Position numbers and translations under genes: made by a program. DNA of 64,000 nt, from positions 62,001-126,000 of the forward strand of contig NZ_FMCR01000004.1 of the NCBI RefSeq assembly GCF_900091575.1. Direction: 5' to 3'. The notes beneath the pieces were generated by a model. It was not told where the DNA came from. It searched no databases and worked only from the letters and a program-made list of their open reading frames with translations. Positions 15,967 to 25,248 of the stretch are shown piece after piece. This DNA comes from Micromonospora saelicesensis (GTDB lineage: Bacteria; Actinomycetota; Actinomycetes; Mycobacteriales; Micromonosporaceae). Positions within the stretch are counted from its first letter, which is position 1; each line of letters begins with the position of its first letter.

Positions 15967-17642
15967 CCCACGTCCCAGACCGGTTCCGGGGTCTCCACCA
16001 CCTCGCTGTCGCCTCGGAACAGCACGAACCGGTCGAACGAGCGGGTGAACCAGCGGTCGTGGGTGACCGCGATCACCGTTCCCTCGAAGGCGGTCAGGCC
16101 CGCTTCGAGCGCTTCCGCGCTGGCCAGGTCGAGGTTGTCGGTGGGCTCGTCGAGCAGCAGCAGGGTCGCCCCGGACAACTCCAGCAGCAGCACCAGGAAC
16201 CGGGCCTGCTGCCCGCCGGAGAGCGTGCCGAAGCGCTGGTCGCCCTGCGCGGCCAGCTCGTAGCGACTGAGCACACCCATCGCCGCGTGCCGGTCCATCC
16301 CGGTGCGGTGCTCGTCACCCCGCCAGAGGATCTCGACGAGCGTCTTCGACATCAGCTCCGGGCGGTCGTGGGTCTGGGAGAAGTGCCCGGGGCGGACCCG
16401 GGCACCGAGGCGGGCCGTGCCGTCGTGCGCCACCGGAGCGAGCGCGCCCGCGCCGTCGACCGGCCCGTTCGCCGGGTCCGGGTCGGTGCCGCCGCGGGCC
16501 AGCAGCCGCAGGAAGTGCGACTTGCCGGTGCCGTTGGCACCGAGCACCGCCACCCGGTCGCCGTACCAGATCTCCAGGTCGAAGGGGAAGGTCAGGCCGT
16601 CGAGCTCCAGCTGTTCGCAGACGACCGCGCGCTTGCCGGTCCGCCCGCCGCTGAGCCGCATCCGGATGTCCTGGTCCTTCGGCGGTACGGGCGGCGGCCC
16701 GGCCTCCTCGAACTTACGCAACCGGGTCTGCGCGGCCTGGTAACGCGAGGCCAACCCGTCGTTGTACGCGGCCTTCTGCTTGTACATCAGCATCAGCTCG
16801 CGCAGCTTCTGGTGCTCCTCGTCCCAGCGCCGGCGCAGCTCGTCTAGGCGGGCGTGCCGAGCCACCCGGGCCTCGTGCCAGCTGGCGAAGCCGCCCGGGT
16901 GCACCCAGGCGCTGCCACCCTCGACGGCGACCACCCGGTCGGCGCTCTGGGCCAGCAGCTCACGGTCGTGCGAGACGTAGAGCACCGACTTCGTCGACTC
17001 GCGCAGTCGCGCCTCCAGCCAGCGTTTGCCGGGCACGTCGAGGAAGTTGTCGGGTTCGTCGAGCAGCAGCACCTCGTCCGGGCCACGCAGCAGCAACTCC
17101 AGGGCGAAGCGCTTCTGCTGGCCGCCGGAGAGGGTACGCACCGGACGGTCCCGTACGGCGTCCCACGGCTGGCCGAGCACGATGGTCGCGACGGTGTCGA
17201 AGAGCACCTCGGCGTCGTACCCACCGGCCTCGCCCCAGGCGCCGAGCGCATCGGCGTACGCCAGCTGGGCCTTGCCCGCGGCGTTGCTGAACTTGCCGTG
17301 GGCCTCGGCCGCCCGCATGGCCGCCTCGGTCTCGCCGAGCCGGCGGCCGGCATCGCGAAGCGCCGGCGGGGCCAGCGACAACGCCAGGTCGGCGAGGGTC
17401 GACTCGTCACCGATCATGCCGATGAACTGGCGCATCACACCCAGCCCGCCGGCCCGCGCGACGACGCCGCTGCGCACCGGCAGATCGCCGGCGACCATCC
17501 TCAACAGCGTCGTCTTTCCCGCGCCGTTCGGCCCGACCAGGGCGACCTTGCTGCCCTCCCCGACCCGGAACGACACGTCGGCGAAGAGTTCCCGACCGTC
17601 GGGCAGGATGTGCCCGACCGCTGCCACGTCCACGTATCCCAC
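15963..17642 (-). CDS. ABC-F family ATPase
   Basis: Soluble tandem ATPase of 559 residues without membrane segments. Both halves have a Walker A (GPNGAGKTT at 37-45 and GANGTGKSH), an LSGGQ signature and a Walker B (LLLDEPDNFLD, LLLDEPTDNLD). A charged linker with coiled-coil character (DELRRRWDEEHQKLRELM) separates them. ABC-F proteins act on the ribosome, either as general translation factors or in antibiotic protection; sequence alone does not decide which. It forms a two-gene unit with the following nucleotidyltransferase. Confidence 0.92.
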   Translation of the reverse strand: MGYVDVAAVGHILPDGRELFADVSFRVGEGSKVALVGPNGAGKTTLLRMVAGDLPVRSGVVARAGGLGVMRQFIGMIGDESTLADLALSLAPPALRDAGRRLGETEAAMRAAEAHGKFSNAAGKAQLAYADALGAWGEAGGYDAEVLFDTVATIVLGQPWDAVRDRPVRTLSGGQQKRFALELLLRGPDEVLLLDEPDNFLDVPGKRWLEARLRESTKSVLYVSHDRELLAQSADRVVAVEGGSAWVHPGGFASWHEARVARHARLDELRRRWDEEHQKLRELMLMYKQKAAYNDGLASRYQAAQTRLRKFEEAGPPPVPPKDQDIRMRLSGGRTGKRAVVCEQLELDGLTFPFDLEIWYGDRVAVLGANGTGKSHFLRLLARGGTDPDPANGPVDGAGALAPVAHDGTARLGARVRPGHFSQTHDRPELMSKTLVEILWRGDEHRTGMDRHAAMGVLSRYELAAQGDQRFGTLSGGQQARFLVLLLELSGATLLLLDEPTDNLDLASAEALEAGLTAFEGTVIAVTHDRWFTRSFDRFVLFRGDSEVVETPEPVWDVG

Positions 17643-17683
17643 GCCGGGATCCTGCCCCAGTGAGGGTCGGGGGGTACATCCAA

Positions 17684-18289
17684 TTACCGGGTGACGCGCA
17701 GCACCCGGAAGCCCTTTTGGCTGGCGTACCGCTCGACCTGCCAGCCCTGCTCGGTGAGCCAGCGTTGCAGGGAGTCACCGCCGAGGTGCCGGGCGACGAC
17801 CAACCAGCCGACGCCGTCCGGGGCGAGTCGGGGCAGCCAGCGCAGCAACAGGTCGTGCAGCCCGTCCTTGCCGATCCGGATGGGCGGGTTCGACCAGATC
17901 TGGGCGAAGCGGACGCCGTCCGGGACGTCGTCCGGCGCGCTGACCCGGACCCGGTCGGCGGCGCCGACCCGAGCCGCGTTCGCGGCGGTCAGCTCGCGGG
18001 CCCGGGCGTTGACGTCGACGGCCCAGATGGTGCTGGTGGGCGCGAGGTCGGCCAGCACGCAGCTGATCGGCCCGAACCCGCAGCCGAGGTCGAGCAGGTC
18101 GCCGGTGGTGTCGGCGGCGGGCAGCTCGGCCTTGCGCAGCAGCACCGCGGTGCCCGGGTCGAGCCGGCTGGCGGAGAAGACCCCGCCGGCCGAGGAGAGC
18201 CGGTAGTCGCGGTCGGCGACGGAGAACTCGACCTCGCGCGCCGGGGCGTCGCTGGTGGGCTGAGCGGTGAAGTAGTGGTCGCCGGTCAC
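17684..18289 (-). CDS. RsmC/RlmG-like rRNA methyltransferase (small methyltransferase domain)
   Basis: Predicted 16S/23S rRNA guanine-N2 methyltransferase of 201 residues from the GTG at 18289 (MTGDHYFTAQPTSD). The frame is open to 18340, but that part lacks family similarity. The SAM-binding motif LLDLGCGFGP and the catalytic SNPPIRIG motif are present. It is shorter than E. coli RsmC, with only the C-terminal catalytic domain, as is common in actinobacteria. It is divergent from the membrane protein gene at 18371. Confidence 0.85.
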   Translation of the reverse strand: MTGDHYFTAQPTSDAPAREVEFSVADRDYRLSSAGGVFSASRLDPGTAVLLRKAELPAADTTGDLLDLGCGFGPISCVLADLAPTSTIWAVDVNARARELTAANAARVGAADRVRVSAPDDVPDGVRFAQIWSNPPIRIGKDGLHDLLLRWLPRLAPDGVGWLVVARHLGGDSLQRWLTEQGWQVERYASQKGFRVLRVTR

Positions 18290-18370
18290 CCGGCAATTCT
18301 CGCACCGGTCCGGGGCGGACCTGACACGGCCCACACGCACATTTCCCCGATATTACCCCCTAAAGGGACA

Positions 18371-19501
18371 ATGGCTCCTACTCTGGGCGACATGGTGTAT
18401 CGGTACCAGTCCGATGAGGACGCTTTCGAGGAGTACCCGGAGCCCGGGTCCGACCTGTCGGTGCTCGGCGCCGGTCCGCCCCCGGCGGCCGGGCCCTCTC
18501 CGTCGCGCTTCCCCACGCCGTCGCTGCCCCGGCCGAACCAGCTCTCGCTGCCCTCGTCGCAGCCGGTGCCGGCTCGTGCCGTTGTGCCGCAGCCCGGTCC
18601 GGCCGCCCGCGCCGATGCGCCGCAGCCACTGCCGACACGTGCCGACATCCCGCCCGCCCCGCCGCGCAGCCAGATCTACACCTCGGCGACGTCGGCGGAG
18701 CCGCCCGCCCGGCGCGGCGGCGGCCGGCTGTGGCAGGTACTGATCGGCGGCGCAGCCGTCCTGGTGCTGCTCGCCCTCTGCGGCCTCGGCGCCGCCGCGC
18801 TGCTCATCGACCGCGGCGAGCAGCCGCAGAGCAACCCGACGTACCAGCCGAACGCCGCCCCGACGTCGGCACCGGCGGAACGGTTGGCCCTCGACTCCCG
18901 GGACACCGACCAGGCCCCGCTCACCGCCAAGGAACTCTTTCCCGGCAAGGAGCTGAAGCTCACCGACGGCCAGCCGAGCTACCAGGTGCTCAAGACACAG
19001 TCCAGCGGCAGTTGCGCAGTCGCCGCCACCGACGAGGTGGCCGACCTGCTGGTCCGGCTCGGCTGCAACCAGGTCGTCCGGGCCACGCTGAGTACGCCCG
19101 ACGACAGCCACCTGGTCACCGCCGGTCTGTTCAACCTCACCGACAAGGTCAGCGCGGAACGAGCCCGAGACCGGCTCCGGCAACTGCTCGACGATCGGCA
19201 GGGCCGCTTCCGTGGCCTCACCGCCGACGACGCCGACGGCACCGATGTCCTGGCCAGCGCTCCGGCACGCGTCGGCTGGCAGGTCCGTGGCCACTACCTG
19301 GCGTACGCGCTGGTGGTCCGCAAGGACGGGGCGGCGGTCAAGGCGGGTGACGCCAAGGTCCGCGAGATCCTGTTCGACATGATCGAGCTGCACCTCAGCC
19401 GGGGCGTGCTGCAGAGCCGGGCCGACGGTGGCACCGCCTCGCAACCGACGGCGGCACCTACCGGCAGCAACGCCAACCAGGGCGATCTGCCGGGCGACTG
19501 A
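18371..19501 (+). CDS. Membrane-anchored protein with Pro-rich cytoplasmic part and extracellular domain
   Basis: A 376-residue protein: an acidic, then Pro/Ala-rich N-terminal region (to about 110), one transmembrane helix (GGAAVLVLLALCGLGAAALLI, about 125-145) and an extracellular domain ending in a Ser/Thr/Asn tail. The ATG at 18371 has AAAGGGA just upstream; the ATG at 18392 is the alternative. The extracellular part (FNLTDKVSAERARDRLRQLL) looks like a small alpha/beta domain found in actinobacterial membrane proteins. I do not recognise a function. It converges on truA, with only 12 bases between the stops. Confidence 0.75.
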   Translation: MAPTLGDMVYRYQSDEDAFEEYPEPGSDLSVLGAGPPPAAGPSPSRFPTPSLPRPNQLSLPSSQPVPARAVVPQPGPAARADAPQPLPTRADIPPAPPRSQIYTSATSAEPPARRGGGRLWQVLIGGAAVLVLLALCGLGAAALLIDRGEQPQSNPTYQPNAAPTSAPAERLALDSRDTDQAPLTAKELFPGKELKLTDGQPSYQVLKTQSSGSCAVAATDEVADLLVRLGCNQVVRATLSTPDDSHLVTAGLFNLTDKVSAERARDRLRQLLDDRQGRFRGLTADDADGTDVLASAPARVGWQVRGHYLAYALVVRKDGAAVKAGDAKVREILFDMIELHLSRGVLQSRADGGTASQPTAAPTGSNANQGDLPGD

Positions 19502-19513
19502 CCCCGCGGACGG

Positions 19514-20344
19514 TCAACCCTCGACCGGGACCCGCAACCGGCGGGTGAGGGTGGCGCGGTGGGCGTACTCGGCCGGATCTGCCGGGTAGCCGACGGCGAC
19601 CAGGGTCAGCCCGCGCGCGGGGGCCACTGTCACCTCGCTGGACCGCTCCCGCTGGGTGAGCAGAGTGCCCGGCCACTCGACCGGGCGGCGGCCGTCCCCG
19701 GCCACCAGCATGGCTCCCACCAGGCTGCGCACCATCGCCTGGCAGAACGCGTCGGCCTGCACTGTGGCGACCAGGATGCCGTCCGGGTCGCGACGCCAGT
19801 CCAGCCGGGTCACCTCGCGCAGCGTGGTGGCGCGCTCCTTGCGCCGGCAGTACGCGGCGAAGTCGTGCTCCCCCACCAGACCGGTCGCGGCGGCGTTCAG
19901 CGCGGCCAGGTCCAACGGCTTCGGCCAGGCCAGCACCTCGTGGCGGCGCAACGGCTCGGCACCGAAGGGCGCGTCGGTGACCCGGTACTCGTAGCGGCGG
20001 AAGGTGGCCGAGAACCGGGCGTCGAAGTCGGCCGGCACCTCGGTCATCGCCCGTACCCGCACGTCGGTGGGGAGCAGCCGGGCCAGGCGACGCAGCAGCC
20101 GTCCCTCGTGCTGCCGCCACACGTCCACGGGCAGGTCCACGTGGCACACCTGCCCCGTGGCGTGCACTCCCGCGTCGGTCCGCCCGGCCACCGTCAGCCC
20201 GGTGGCCGTACCGGTGCCCAGGACCAGGTCCAGGGTCTCGACGAGCACCCCCGCGACGGTGCGTCTGGTCGGCTGGGCCGCCCAGCCGGAGAAGTCGGTG
20301 CCGTCGTACGAGACGTCCAGCCGCAGCCGGATCCGCTCGTCCAC
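19514..20344 (-). CDS. truA: tRNA pseudouridine synthase A
   Basis: Makes pseudouridine at positions 38-40 of the tRNA anticodon arm. The GTG start at 20344 has a perfect AGGAGG six bases upstream and gives 276 residues. The catalytic aspartate is D57 in AGRTDAGVH, and the DAFCQAMVRSLVGAML segment is conserved. It is the last gene of the ribosomal supercluster, downstream of rplQ, the usual actinobacterial order. Confidence 0.95.
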   Translation of the reverse strand: MDERIRLRLDVSYDGTDFSGWAAQPTRRTVAGVLVETLDLVLGTGTATGLTVAGRTDAGVHATGQVCHVDLPVDVWRQHEGRLLRRLARLLPTDVRVRAMTEVPADFDARFSATFRRYEYRVTDAPFGAEPLRRHEVLAWPKPLDLAALNAAATGLVGEHDFAAYCRRKERATTLREVTRLDWRRDPDGILVATVQADAFCQAMVRSLVGAMLVAGDGRRPVEWPGTLLTQRERSSEVTVAPARGLTLVAVGYPADPAEYAHRATLTRRLRVPVEG

Positions 20345-20363
20345 CTCGTACCTCCTGTTACGG

Positions 20364-20400
20364 GTCGGGCCCGACACCCCGATGGGGTGCCGGGCCCGAC
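20364..20400 (-). terminator. Hairpin between rplQ and truA
   Basis: A 17-base arm (GTCGGGCCCG...) pairs with its complement with one mismatch around a GAT loop. It lies 11 bases past the rplQ stop and seven bases before the truA ribosome site, so it ends or attenuates the rpoA-rplQ transcript. Confidence 0.75.
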
Positions 20401-20411
20401 AATGCCCTTGA

Positions 20412-20969
20412 TCAGGCCTTGTTCTCGGTGGCCTCGTCGCTGTCCTCGCGGGCGGCGTCGGTGTCACCGGACGCCGACACCGGCGCCTCGGAGTCCTGGT
20501 CGGCCGGAGCCGACTTCGGGGCCTCGTCGGCCGGGGCGAGCGCCTCGACCTTGTCCTGCTGCGCGGCCTTGCGGGCGGCGGTCTTCTTGTTCGCCTTCGG
20601 CTCGGCGACCTGAAGCTCCTCCACCAGCTCGATGATGGCCATCGGCGCGTTGTCACCCTTGCGCGGACCGGTCTTCACGATCCGGGTGTAACCGCCGGGG
20701 CGGTTGGAGTACCGGGGCGCGATCTGGTCGAACAGGGCGTAGACCACGTCCTTGTCCTTGACGACACCCAGCACCCGACGCCGCGAGGCGAGGTCACCGC
20801 GCTTGGCCTTGGTGATGAGCTGCTCGGCCAGCGGGCGCAGCCGCCGGGCCTTCGTCTCGGTGGTCTGGATCTTCCCGTGCTGGAACAGCGCGGTCGCCAG
20901 GTTGGCCAGCATCAGCCGCTCGTGCGAGGGGCTGCCGCCGAGGCGGGGGCCCTTGGTGGGCGTGGGCAT
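20412..20969 (-). CDS. rplQ: 50S ribosomal protein L17
   Basis: The L17 core spans about residues 1-120 (MPTPTKGPRLGGSPSHERLM...). It is followed by an acidic Ala/Glu/Asp/Ser tail of about 65 residues, which is typical of actinobacteria but makes it longer (185) than the E. coli protein (127). It follows rpoA by 34 bases. Confidence 0.95.
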   Translation of the reverse strand: MPTPTKGPRLGGSPSHERLMLANLATALFQHGKIQTTETKARRLRPLAEQLITKAKRGDLASRRRVLGVVKDKDVVYALFDQIAPRYSNRPGGYTRIVKTGPRKGDNAPMAIIELVEELQVAEPKANKKTAARKAAQQDKVEALAPADEAPKSAPADQDSEAPVSASGDTDAAREDSDEATENKA

Positions 20970-21003
20970 TTTTGGTGCTCCTCAGTTGTGGCGGCAGCGC
21001 GGA

Positions 21004-22026
21004 CTAGAGCTGCTCGGTCTCGCGGTAGTCGTCGGTGTCGTAGTCGGCCTCGCCGAAGGTGTCCACGACGTGCGCCGGGTCGAAGTTCGGAGCCGAGTCC
21101 TTCAGCCCGAGACCCATCCCGGCGAGCTTCATCTTGACCTCGTCGATCGACTTCTGACCGAAGTTGCGAATGTCGAGGAGGTCGGCCTCGGTACGCCCGA
21201 TGAGCTCACCAACGGAGTTGATGCCCTCGCGCTTGAGGCAGTTGTAGGAGCGGACGGTGAGGTCCAGCTCCTCGATCGGCAGAGCGAGGTCCGCCGCCAG
21301 CTGGGCGTCCTGGGGGGACGGCCCGATGTCGATGCCCTCGGCGGTCTCGTCCAGCTCCCGGGCGAGCCCGAACAGCTCCACCAGCGTCGAACCGGCGGAG
21401 GCCAGCGCGGTACGCGGACCCATCGACGGCTTGGTCTCGACGTCGATGATCAGCCGGTCGAAGTCGGTGCGCTGCTCGACACGGGTCGCCTCGACGCGGT
21501 AGGTCACCTTCAGCACCGGCGAGTAGATCGAGTCGACCGGGATCCGGCCGATCTCGGCGCCGGACTGCTTGTTCTGCGCCGCCGTCACGTAGCCCCGGCC
21601 CCGCTCGACGGTCAGCTCCATGTCGAGCCGGCCCTTGCCGTTCAGGGTGGCGAGCTTGAGATCCGGGTTGTGCACCGAGACGCCGGCCGGGGGCTGGATG
21701 TCGCCCGCGGTCACGTCGCCCGGGCCCTGCTTACGCAGGTACATGCTGACCGGCTCGTCGTGCTCGGAGCTGACGCACAGCTCCTTGATGTTCATGACGA
21801 GCTCGACCACGTCCTCCTTGACACCGGGGATCGTGGTGAACTCGTGCAGCACACCGTCGATCTTGATCGAGGTGACGGCCGCGCCCGGGATCGACGACAG
21901 CAGCGTACGCCGCAGCGAGTTACCCAGGGTGTAGCCGAAGCCCGGCTCCAGCGGCTCGATGGCGAACCGGGACCGGGTCTCGTTGATCGACTCCTCGGAG
22001 AGGGAGGGTCGCTGGCTGATGAGCAT
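21004..22026 (-). CDS. rpoA: RNA polymerase alpha subunit
   Basis: A 340-residue alpha subunit with an N-terminal assembly domain (EPLEPGFGYTLGNSLRRTLLSS) and a C-terminal DNA/activator-binding domain (LTVRSYNCLKREGINSVGELI). Both are complete. It lies between rpsD and rplQ, the conserved order. Confidence 0.98.
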   Translation of the reverse strand: MLISQRPSLSEESINETRSRFAIEPLEPGFGYTLGNSLRRTLLSSIPGAAVTSIKIDGVLHEFTTIPGVKEDVVELVMNIKELCVSSEHDEPVSMYLRKQGPGDVTAGDIQPPAGVSVHNPDLKLATLNGKGRLDMELTVERGRGYVTAAQNKQSGAEIGRIPVDSIYSPVLKVTYRVEATRVEQRTDFDRLIIDVETKPSMGPRTALASAGSTLVELFGLARELDETAEGIDIGPSPQDAQLAADLALPIEELDLTVRSYNCLKREGINSVGELIGRTEADLLDIRNFGQKSIDEVKMKLAGMGLGLKDSAPNFDPAHVVDTFGEADYDTDDYRETEQL

Positions 22027-22124
22027 CTTTTCTCTTCTCTTCCGGGGCGCCCGCTATTTGACGCCCACGACACAAACTGTTCCGGTGGCCCGCCCCGAAG
22101 GGCGGGCCACCGAACGAGCTCGGA

Positions 22125-22751
22125 CTACTTGGAGTAGAGCTCGACGATCAACTGCTCCTGGACCTGCGTGTCGATGACCTGCCGGGCCGGGAGGGAGTGC
22201 ACGAGCACCTTCATCTGGCTCGGGATGGCCTCAAGCCACGCCGGAACCGTCTTCGAGCCGGCCTGAGCCTGCGCGACGATGAACGGGGTGAGCTCCTTGC
22301 TCTTGCCCCGAACCTCGATGATGTCGTGCTCCTTGACGCGGTACGACGGGATGTCGACCTTCTTGCCGTTCACCGTGAAGTGACCGTGCTTGACCAGCTG
22401 GCGGGCCATGTCCCGCGAGTGGGCGTAGCCGGCCCGGTAAACGACGTTGTCCAGCCGCGACTCGAGGATCTGCAGGAGGACCTCACCGGTCTTGGCCTGC
22501 TTGCCAACGGCTTCCTCGTAGTAACCGCGGAACTGCTTCTCCAGCACGCCGTAAACCCGACGGGCCTTCTGCTTCTCACGGAGCTGGAGCAGGTACTCCG
22601 TCTCCTTGGTGCGGCCGCGGCCGTGCTGCCCGGGCGGGAACGGCCGGGACTCGAACGGGCACTTCGGACCATCGCACTTGCTGCCCTTGAGGAACAGCTT
22701 CATCTTCTCCCGCCGGCAACGGCGGCAGTCTGCACCGGTGTAACGAGCCAT
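22125..22751 (-). CDS. rpsD: 30S ribosomal protein S4
   Basis: A 208-residue S4. The N-terminal zinc-site cysteines are present (CRRC and CDGPKC within residues 9-31), so this is the zinc-binding form. The S4 RNA-binding domain (about 98-160) is intact. It is 13 bases downstream of rpsK. Confidence 0.97.
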   Translation of the reverse strand: MARYTGADCRRCRREKMKLFLKGSKCDGPKCPFESRPFPPGQHGRGRTKETEYLLQLREKQKARRVYGVLEKQFRGYYEEAVGKQAKTGEVLLQILESRLDNVVYRAGYAHSRDMARQLVKHGHFTVNGKKVDIPSYRVKEHDIIEVRGKSKELTPFIVAQAQAGSKTVPAWLEAIPSQMKVLVHSLPARQVIDTQVQEQLIVELYSK

Positions 22752-22764
22752 CTCTCTCTACCTC

Positions 22765-23172
22765 TCAGACCCGGCGACGCTTCGGCGGACGGCATCCGTT
22801 GTGCGGCTGCGGGGTGACGTCGGCGATCTGCCCGACCTCGAGGCCCACTGCCTGCAGCGAACGGATGGCGGTTTCCCGGCCGGAGCCGGGGCCCTTGACG
22901 AACACGTCGACCTTGCGCATGCCGTGCTCCATGGCGCGACGCGCGGCAGCCTCGGCGGCCAGCTGCGCAGCGAACGGAGTCGACTTGCGGGAGCCCTTGA
23001 AGCCGACCTGGCCAGCGGAGGCCCAGGAGATGACCGCACCGGTCGGGTCCGTGATGGACACGATGGTGTTGTTGAACGTGCTCTTGATGTGCGCCTGCCC
23101 GTGGGCGACGTTCTTGCGTTCCTTGCGCCGGACCTTCTTTACAGCGGCTCCGGCACGAGCCTTCGGTGGCAT
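22765..23172 (-). CDS. rpsK: 30S ribosomal protein S11
   Basis: A 135-residue S11 with the basic N-terminus (MPPKARAGAAVKKVRRKERK) and the conserved C-terminus PHNGCRPPKRRRV. Complete and normal in length. Confidence 0.98.
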   Translation of the reverse strand: MPPKARAGAAVKKVRRKERKNVAHGQAHIKSTFNNTIVSITDPTGAVISWASAGQVGFKGSRKSTPFAAQLAAEAAARRAMEHGMRKVDVFVKGPGSGRETAIRSLQAVGLEVGQIADVTPQPHNGCRPPKRRRV

Positions 23173-23259
23173 AAGTCTGTGCGCTCCTAGTTGACTTTCC
23201 GGATTGGGTTGCGGCCTGACCCACCTCGGCGGCGGCCGACCCCGTCATCCGGTTAAGAA

Positions 23260-23640
23260 CTACTTCTTGCCGGGCTTCTTCTTGCCGGCGACGGTCCGCT
23301 TCGGGCCCTTGCGGGTCCGGGCGTTGGTCTTGGTCCGCTGGCCACGCACGGGCAGGCCCCGGCGGTGCCGGATGCCGGCGTAGCAGCCGATCTCAACCTT
23401 GCGGCGGATGTCAGCGGCGACCTCGCGGCGCAGGTCGCCTTCAACCTTGTAGTTGCCCTCGATGTGGTCGCGGAGCTGCACGAGCTCCTCGTCCGTGAGG
23501 TCCCGAGCGCGCTTGTCCGGCGAGATGCCGGTAGCGGCGAGTGTCTCCAGGGCGCGGGTGCGACCGACCCCGAAGATGTAGGTGAGCGCGATCTCCAACC
23601 GCTTTTCGCGGGGGAGATCCACGCCGACTAGACGTGCCAT
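23260..23640 (-). CDS. rpsM: 30S ribosomal protein S13
   Basis: A 126-residue S13 (MARLVGVDLPREKRLEIALTY...) with the conserved C-terminal RGLPVRGQRTKTNARTRKG. Complete. About 270 bases separate it from rpmJ, a wider gap than usual; it contains only short hairpins (CGACCG-GGAT-CGGTCG near 23735) and no gene. Confidence 0.98.
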   Translation of the reverse strand: MARLVGVDLPREKRLEIALTYIFGVGRTRALETLAATGISPDKRARDLTDEELVQLRDHIEGNYKVEGDLRREVAADIRRKVEIGCYAGIRHRRGLPVRGQRTKTNARTRKGPKRTVAGKKKPGKK

Positions 23641-23907
23641 GTGCGGGCGTACTCCTCGTGATGTGTGGCGGAGGTGTGGACCCGTCCCACCCCGCTACCG
23701 GCCGTCCCGTCTTTCCGACGCGGTGAGCGCCGGCGACCGGGATCGGTCGCTGCCCGAGCGGGCCCCGGCCTCCGACCGGGGGTCAGCCACGCAGAGGTAC
23801 GTCTGGCGTACCGCTCGCGGCTGGGACGAGCATGTGTGATGTGTGTGTCGCTGAGGATCTGCCTGGACCAACGCCACCCGGCCGGTGTTACGGCCGGACG
23901 GGCTGAG

Positions 23908-24021
23908 TCAGCCCTGGCGCTGCTTGTGGCGCGGGTCGCTGCAGATGACCATGACCCGGCCGTGCCGGCGGATAACCCGGCACTTCTGGCAGATCCTCTT
24001 GACGCTCGGCTTGACCTTCAC
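23908..24021 (-). CDS. rpmJ: 50S ribosomal protein L36
   Basis: A 37-residue L36 from the GTG at 24021: KVKPSVKRICQKCRVIRRHG then RVMVICSDPRHKQRQG. The zinc ligands C11, C14, C27 and H32 are all there. TAAGG lies upstream of the GTG; an in-frame ATG at 24039 would add six residues. It follows infA, as in most bacteria. Confidence 0.95.
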   Translation of the reverse strand: MKVKPSVKRICQKCRVIRRHGRVMVICSDPRHKQRQG

Positions 24022-24112
24022 GGTTGCCTTACTTCCCATCTGGCCCGGCTACGCGCTCTGCGCGACACCGGACGTCGAAGACGGACACGGGACTTCCCGG
24101 CCGTCGTCAGGA

Positions 24113-24334
24113 CTACTTGTAGCGGTAGACGATGCGCCCGCGGGTCAGGTCGTACGGCGAGAGTTCGACGACGACCCGGTCCTCCGGAAGGATGCGGATG
24201 TAGTGCTGCCGCATCTTGCCGCTGATGTGAGCCAACACCTTGTGGCCGTTCGCGAGCTCCACCCGGAACATGGCGTTCGGCAGGGGCTCGATGACCCGAC
24301 CCTCGATCTCAATGGCTCCGTCTTTTTTCGGCAT
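24113..24334 (-). CDS. infA: Translation initiation factor IF-1
   Basis: A 73-residue OB-fold protein (MPKKDGAIEIEGRVIEPLPN...) with the conserved VLAHISGKMR and YDLTRGRIVYRYK. GGAGGAC precedes the ATG. It is the first gene of the infA-rpmJ-rpsM-rpsK-rpsD-rpoA-rplQ unit. Confidence 0.98.
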   Translation of the reverse strand: MPKKDGAIEIEGRVIEPLPNAMFRVELANGHKVLAHISGKMRQHYIRILPEDRVVVELSPYDLTRGRIVYRYK

Positions 24335-24488
24335 GTCCTCCGCTGTCCTGACGTCGATTGCTCCGGGCGGCCCACAACGTCTTACACGGAAATCTGATCA
24401 GAATCAGAAGCCCGCGCCAGCCGCGGCTCCAGCTCCCACCGAAGCGCAGGGTGGGCATGCCGGAGTGGACGCTGTGCGCCGATCTGAA

Positions 24489-24518
24489 AGTGTACGCCGG
24501 CCTGCGGTCCCCCGCCAA
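24489..24518 (-). promoter_or_regulatory. Probable infA operon promoter
   Basis: Minus strand: TTGGCG (24518-24513), 18-base spacer, TACACT (24494-24489). The leader would be about 150 bases long. The rest of the 24335-24642 gap holds no gene. Confidence 0.5.
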
Positions 24519-24573
24519 ACCGACCACCCACCAACCCGCGCGTCGCCCCGTCCGACCCCGCCCTCAGCCCCAT

Positions 24574-24619
24574 TGATCATGAAGTTGTTGCCACGACGGC
24601 GGCAGCATCTGCATGATCA
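24574..24619. repeat. Imperfect palindromic repeat, copy 1 (TGATCATGAAGTTGTTGCC type)
   Basis: TGATCATGAAGTTGTTGCC at 24574-24592 faces an imperfect complement at 24601-24619 (about 15 of 19 positions). It is the same element as that at 25249-25303 and lies just downstream of the DUF1707 gene. Confidence 0.75.
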
Positions 24620-24642
24620 CCGGACGGGGTGGGTGGGGTGGA

Positions 24643-25194
24643 TCAGGAGGCTGGGGGCTGGTCGTCCGTTTTGAGGGCGCGCTTCGCCTGCTTGCGCTCA
24701 CGGCGGCGTTGGCGCTTGACGGCCTGACGTTGGGGCTCCTTCGCGGCCAGCCCGCTGACCGTGCGGACCACCAGCACCGCGCCCCACGGCCCCGCCACCC
24801 AGCCCGGCCAGAAGTAGAGCAGGTCCTGGCTGAGTAGCGACGTCACCGCCCAGATGGTCACCACGATGGCGATCACCCGCAGGTACGGGAACCACACCTC
24901 GGCCATCCAGCGTGCAGTGACGCCCCTGCTGGGGGCCGGATCGAGCTGGTCGCCCAGGGGGCTCAGCGTCGACCCGGCAACCGGCGCCAGGCCCGACCGC
25001 TGCGCCGGCGTCACCGGCGGCAGGTCGGTGAGCAGAGCCTCAAGGTCGGCATACGTGCGGGCCGCGTAGGCCCGCTGCAACCGCTCGTCGTACTCGTGCA
25101 GATCCAGTCGGCCCTCGTCGAGGGCGACCCGCAACCGGTCGGCCACCGCCGCACGGTCCGAGTCCGCGGCTCGCATCCCGTCGCGCCCGTCCAT
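24643..25194 (-). CDS. DUF1707-domain membrane protein
   Basis: About 183 residues: an N-terminal DUF1707 module (MRAADSDRAAVADRLRVALD then EGRLDLHEYDERLQRAY), a linker, two hydrophobic segments (VIAIVVTIWAVTSLL; FWPGWVAGPWGAVLVV) and a very basic C-terminus (KRQRRRERKQAKRALK). DUF1707 is common in actinobacterial membrane proteins of unknown role. The start is uncertain (25194 or 25176). The frame is open to 25254, but that ATG belongs to the palindromic repeat. The gene sits between map and infA, bracketed by two repeat copies. Confidence 0.75.
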   Translation of the reverse strand: MDGRDGMRAADSDRAAVADRLRVALDEGRLDLHEYDERLQRAYAARTYADLEALLTDLPPVTPAQRSGLAPVAGSTLSPLGDQLDPAPSRGVTARWMAEVWFPYLRVIAIVVTIWAVTSLLSQDLLYFWPGWVAGPWGAVLVVRTVSGLAAKEPQRQAVKRQRRRERKQAKRALKTDDQPPAS

Positions 25195-25248
25195 GCCGGC
25201 AAGCATGCCACCGTCGCGCCACTTCCGTCCGCCCCCGGCACACCGGAC

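Noticed and set aside
15166..17642. Antibiotic resistance island (nucleotidyltransferase plus ABC-F)
   Set aside because: Both families also have housekeeping members; nothing in the sequence shows drug binding or recent transfer, so no resistance is claimed.
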